Part shown: positions 63,905 through 64,000 of the stretch, one piece after another
Numbering within the stretch: the stretch's first letter is position 1
How the letters are laid out: every line of letters begins with the position of its first letter
Assembly: GCA_009823505.1 (NCBI GenBank)
Contig: VZQC01013876.1
Location: 173,967-237,966 of the forward strand
Length of the DNA stretch: 64,000 bases
DNA from: Rhizomys pruinosus
Taxonomy: Eukaryota; Chordata; Mammalia; Rodentia; Spalacidae
Direction: 5' to 3'
Translations under genes and position numbers: made by a program
The notes under the pieces: model-generated
What the model was told of the DNA's origin: nothing
What the model saw: the letters and a program-made list of their open reading frames with translations, nothing else
Databases searched by the model: none

Positions 63905-64000
63905 GATTAATGGTTTTATTCTGAGTCCAACAGACTTAGATATGAATCCCCCCTCTGACATTTACAAGCACTATCAGTTTCAACAAATTACTTAACCTCA
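63905..64000 (+). mobile_element. MIR SINE (+), cut by window end
   Basis: 'ttattctgagtccaacagacttagatatgaatcccccctctgacatttacaagcac...caacaaattacttaacctca' follows the MIR core order (GAGTC..ACAGAC.T...TGAATCC...CTCTG.CA.TTAC ... AA.TTACTTAACCTC). An ancient tRNA-derived mammalian SINE. Confidence 0.7.

Overview
This window is nuclear DNA of a myomorph rodent, almost certainly intergenic or intronic. It is AT-rich and full of rodent retroposons: 7SL-derived B1 SINEs, tRNA-derived B3/B2-type SINEs, a few ID and B4-like SINEs, many L1 fragments (mostly 3' UTR pieces) and older mammalian repeats. The B1 right arm here ends in a 'ctggggctacagggagaccctgtctcgaaaag' style rather than the familiar mouse form, and the young SINE is B3-like rather than mouse B2. 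It is therefore probably not Mus, but I cannot name the species. There are no bacterial-style operons, CRISPR arrays, rRNA genes or free-standing tRNA genes. I found no credible exon of a host protein gene. The open frames present are chance frames, SINE read-through or L1 ORF2 remains.

Layout. 1-3 kb: an LTR-like remnant, then a 5'-truncated L1 (+) riddled with younger insertions. 3-6.2 kb: unrecognised sequence, an antisense L1 3' end, and a transcript-like tail with AATAAA and an A-run. 6.2-15.5 kb: B3, ID, B1 and L1 pieces in otherwise unique DNA, ending in an 841-base assembly gap (15559-16399) flanked by poly-T. 16.4-17.8 kb: a repeat-free AT-rich island that looks like a candidate conserved non-coding element. 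18-22 kb: a SINE cluster in which a recent L1 (19531-20507) has split a B3. 22.7-24.5 kb: unique. 24.5-31.8 kb: ancient antisense L1s broken up by younger SINEs and L1 tails. 31.8-42.4 kb: mostly unique with scattered SINEs. 42.7-48 kb: SINEs and L1 pieces. 49.8-53.4 kb: a long L1 (+) carrying two pairs of serial SINE insertions. 54.4-55.1 kb: a dead processed copy of Ppia (cyclophilin A). 55.2-62.5 kb: SINEs, L1 tails, triplet microsatellites and older repeats. 62.5-64 kb: a second repeat-free island, an old B1 and a MIR fragment at the edge.

The most interesting material is the retroposon biology. (1) A composite SINE, a B3 tRNA-like head joined to a B1, occurs twice with the same junction, each copy inside its own target-site duplication (TSD). 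(2) A B3 subfamily is marked by a 17-bp tandem duplication with shared diagnostic bases (four copies). (3) At least three sites took two successive insertions at one target, leaving three TSD copies. (4) A recent L1 has a 20-bp TSD and an unusually short 3' end. All calls were made by eye; boundaries of old repeats are approximate and subfamily names of ancient repeats are tentative.
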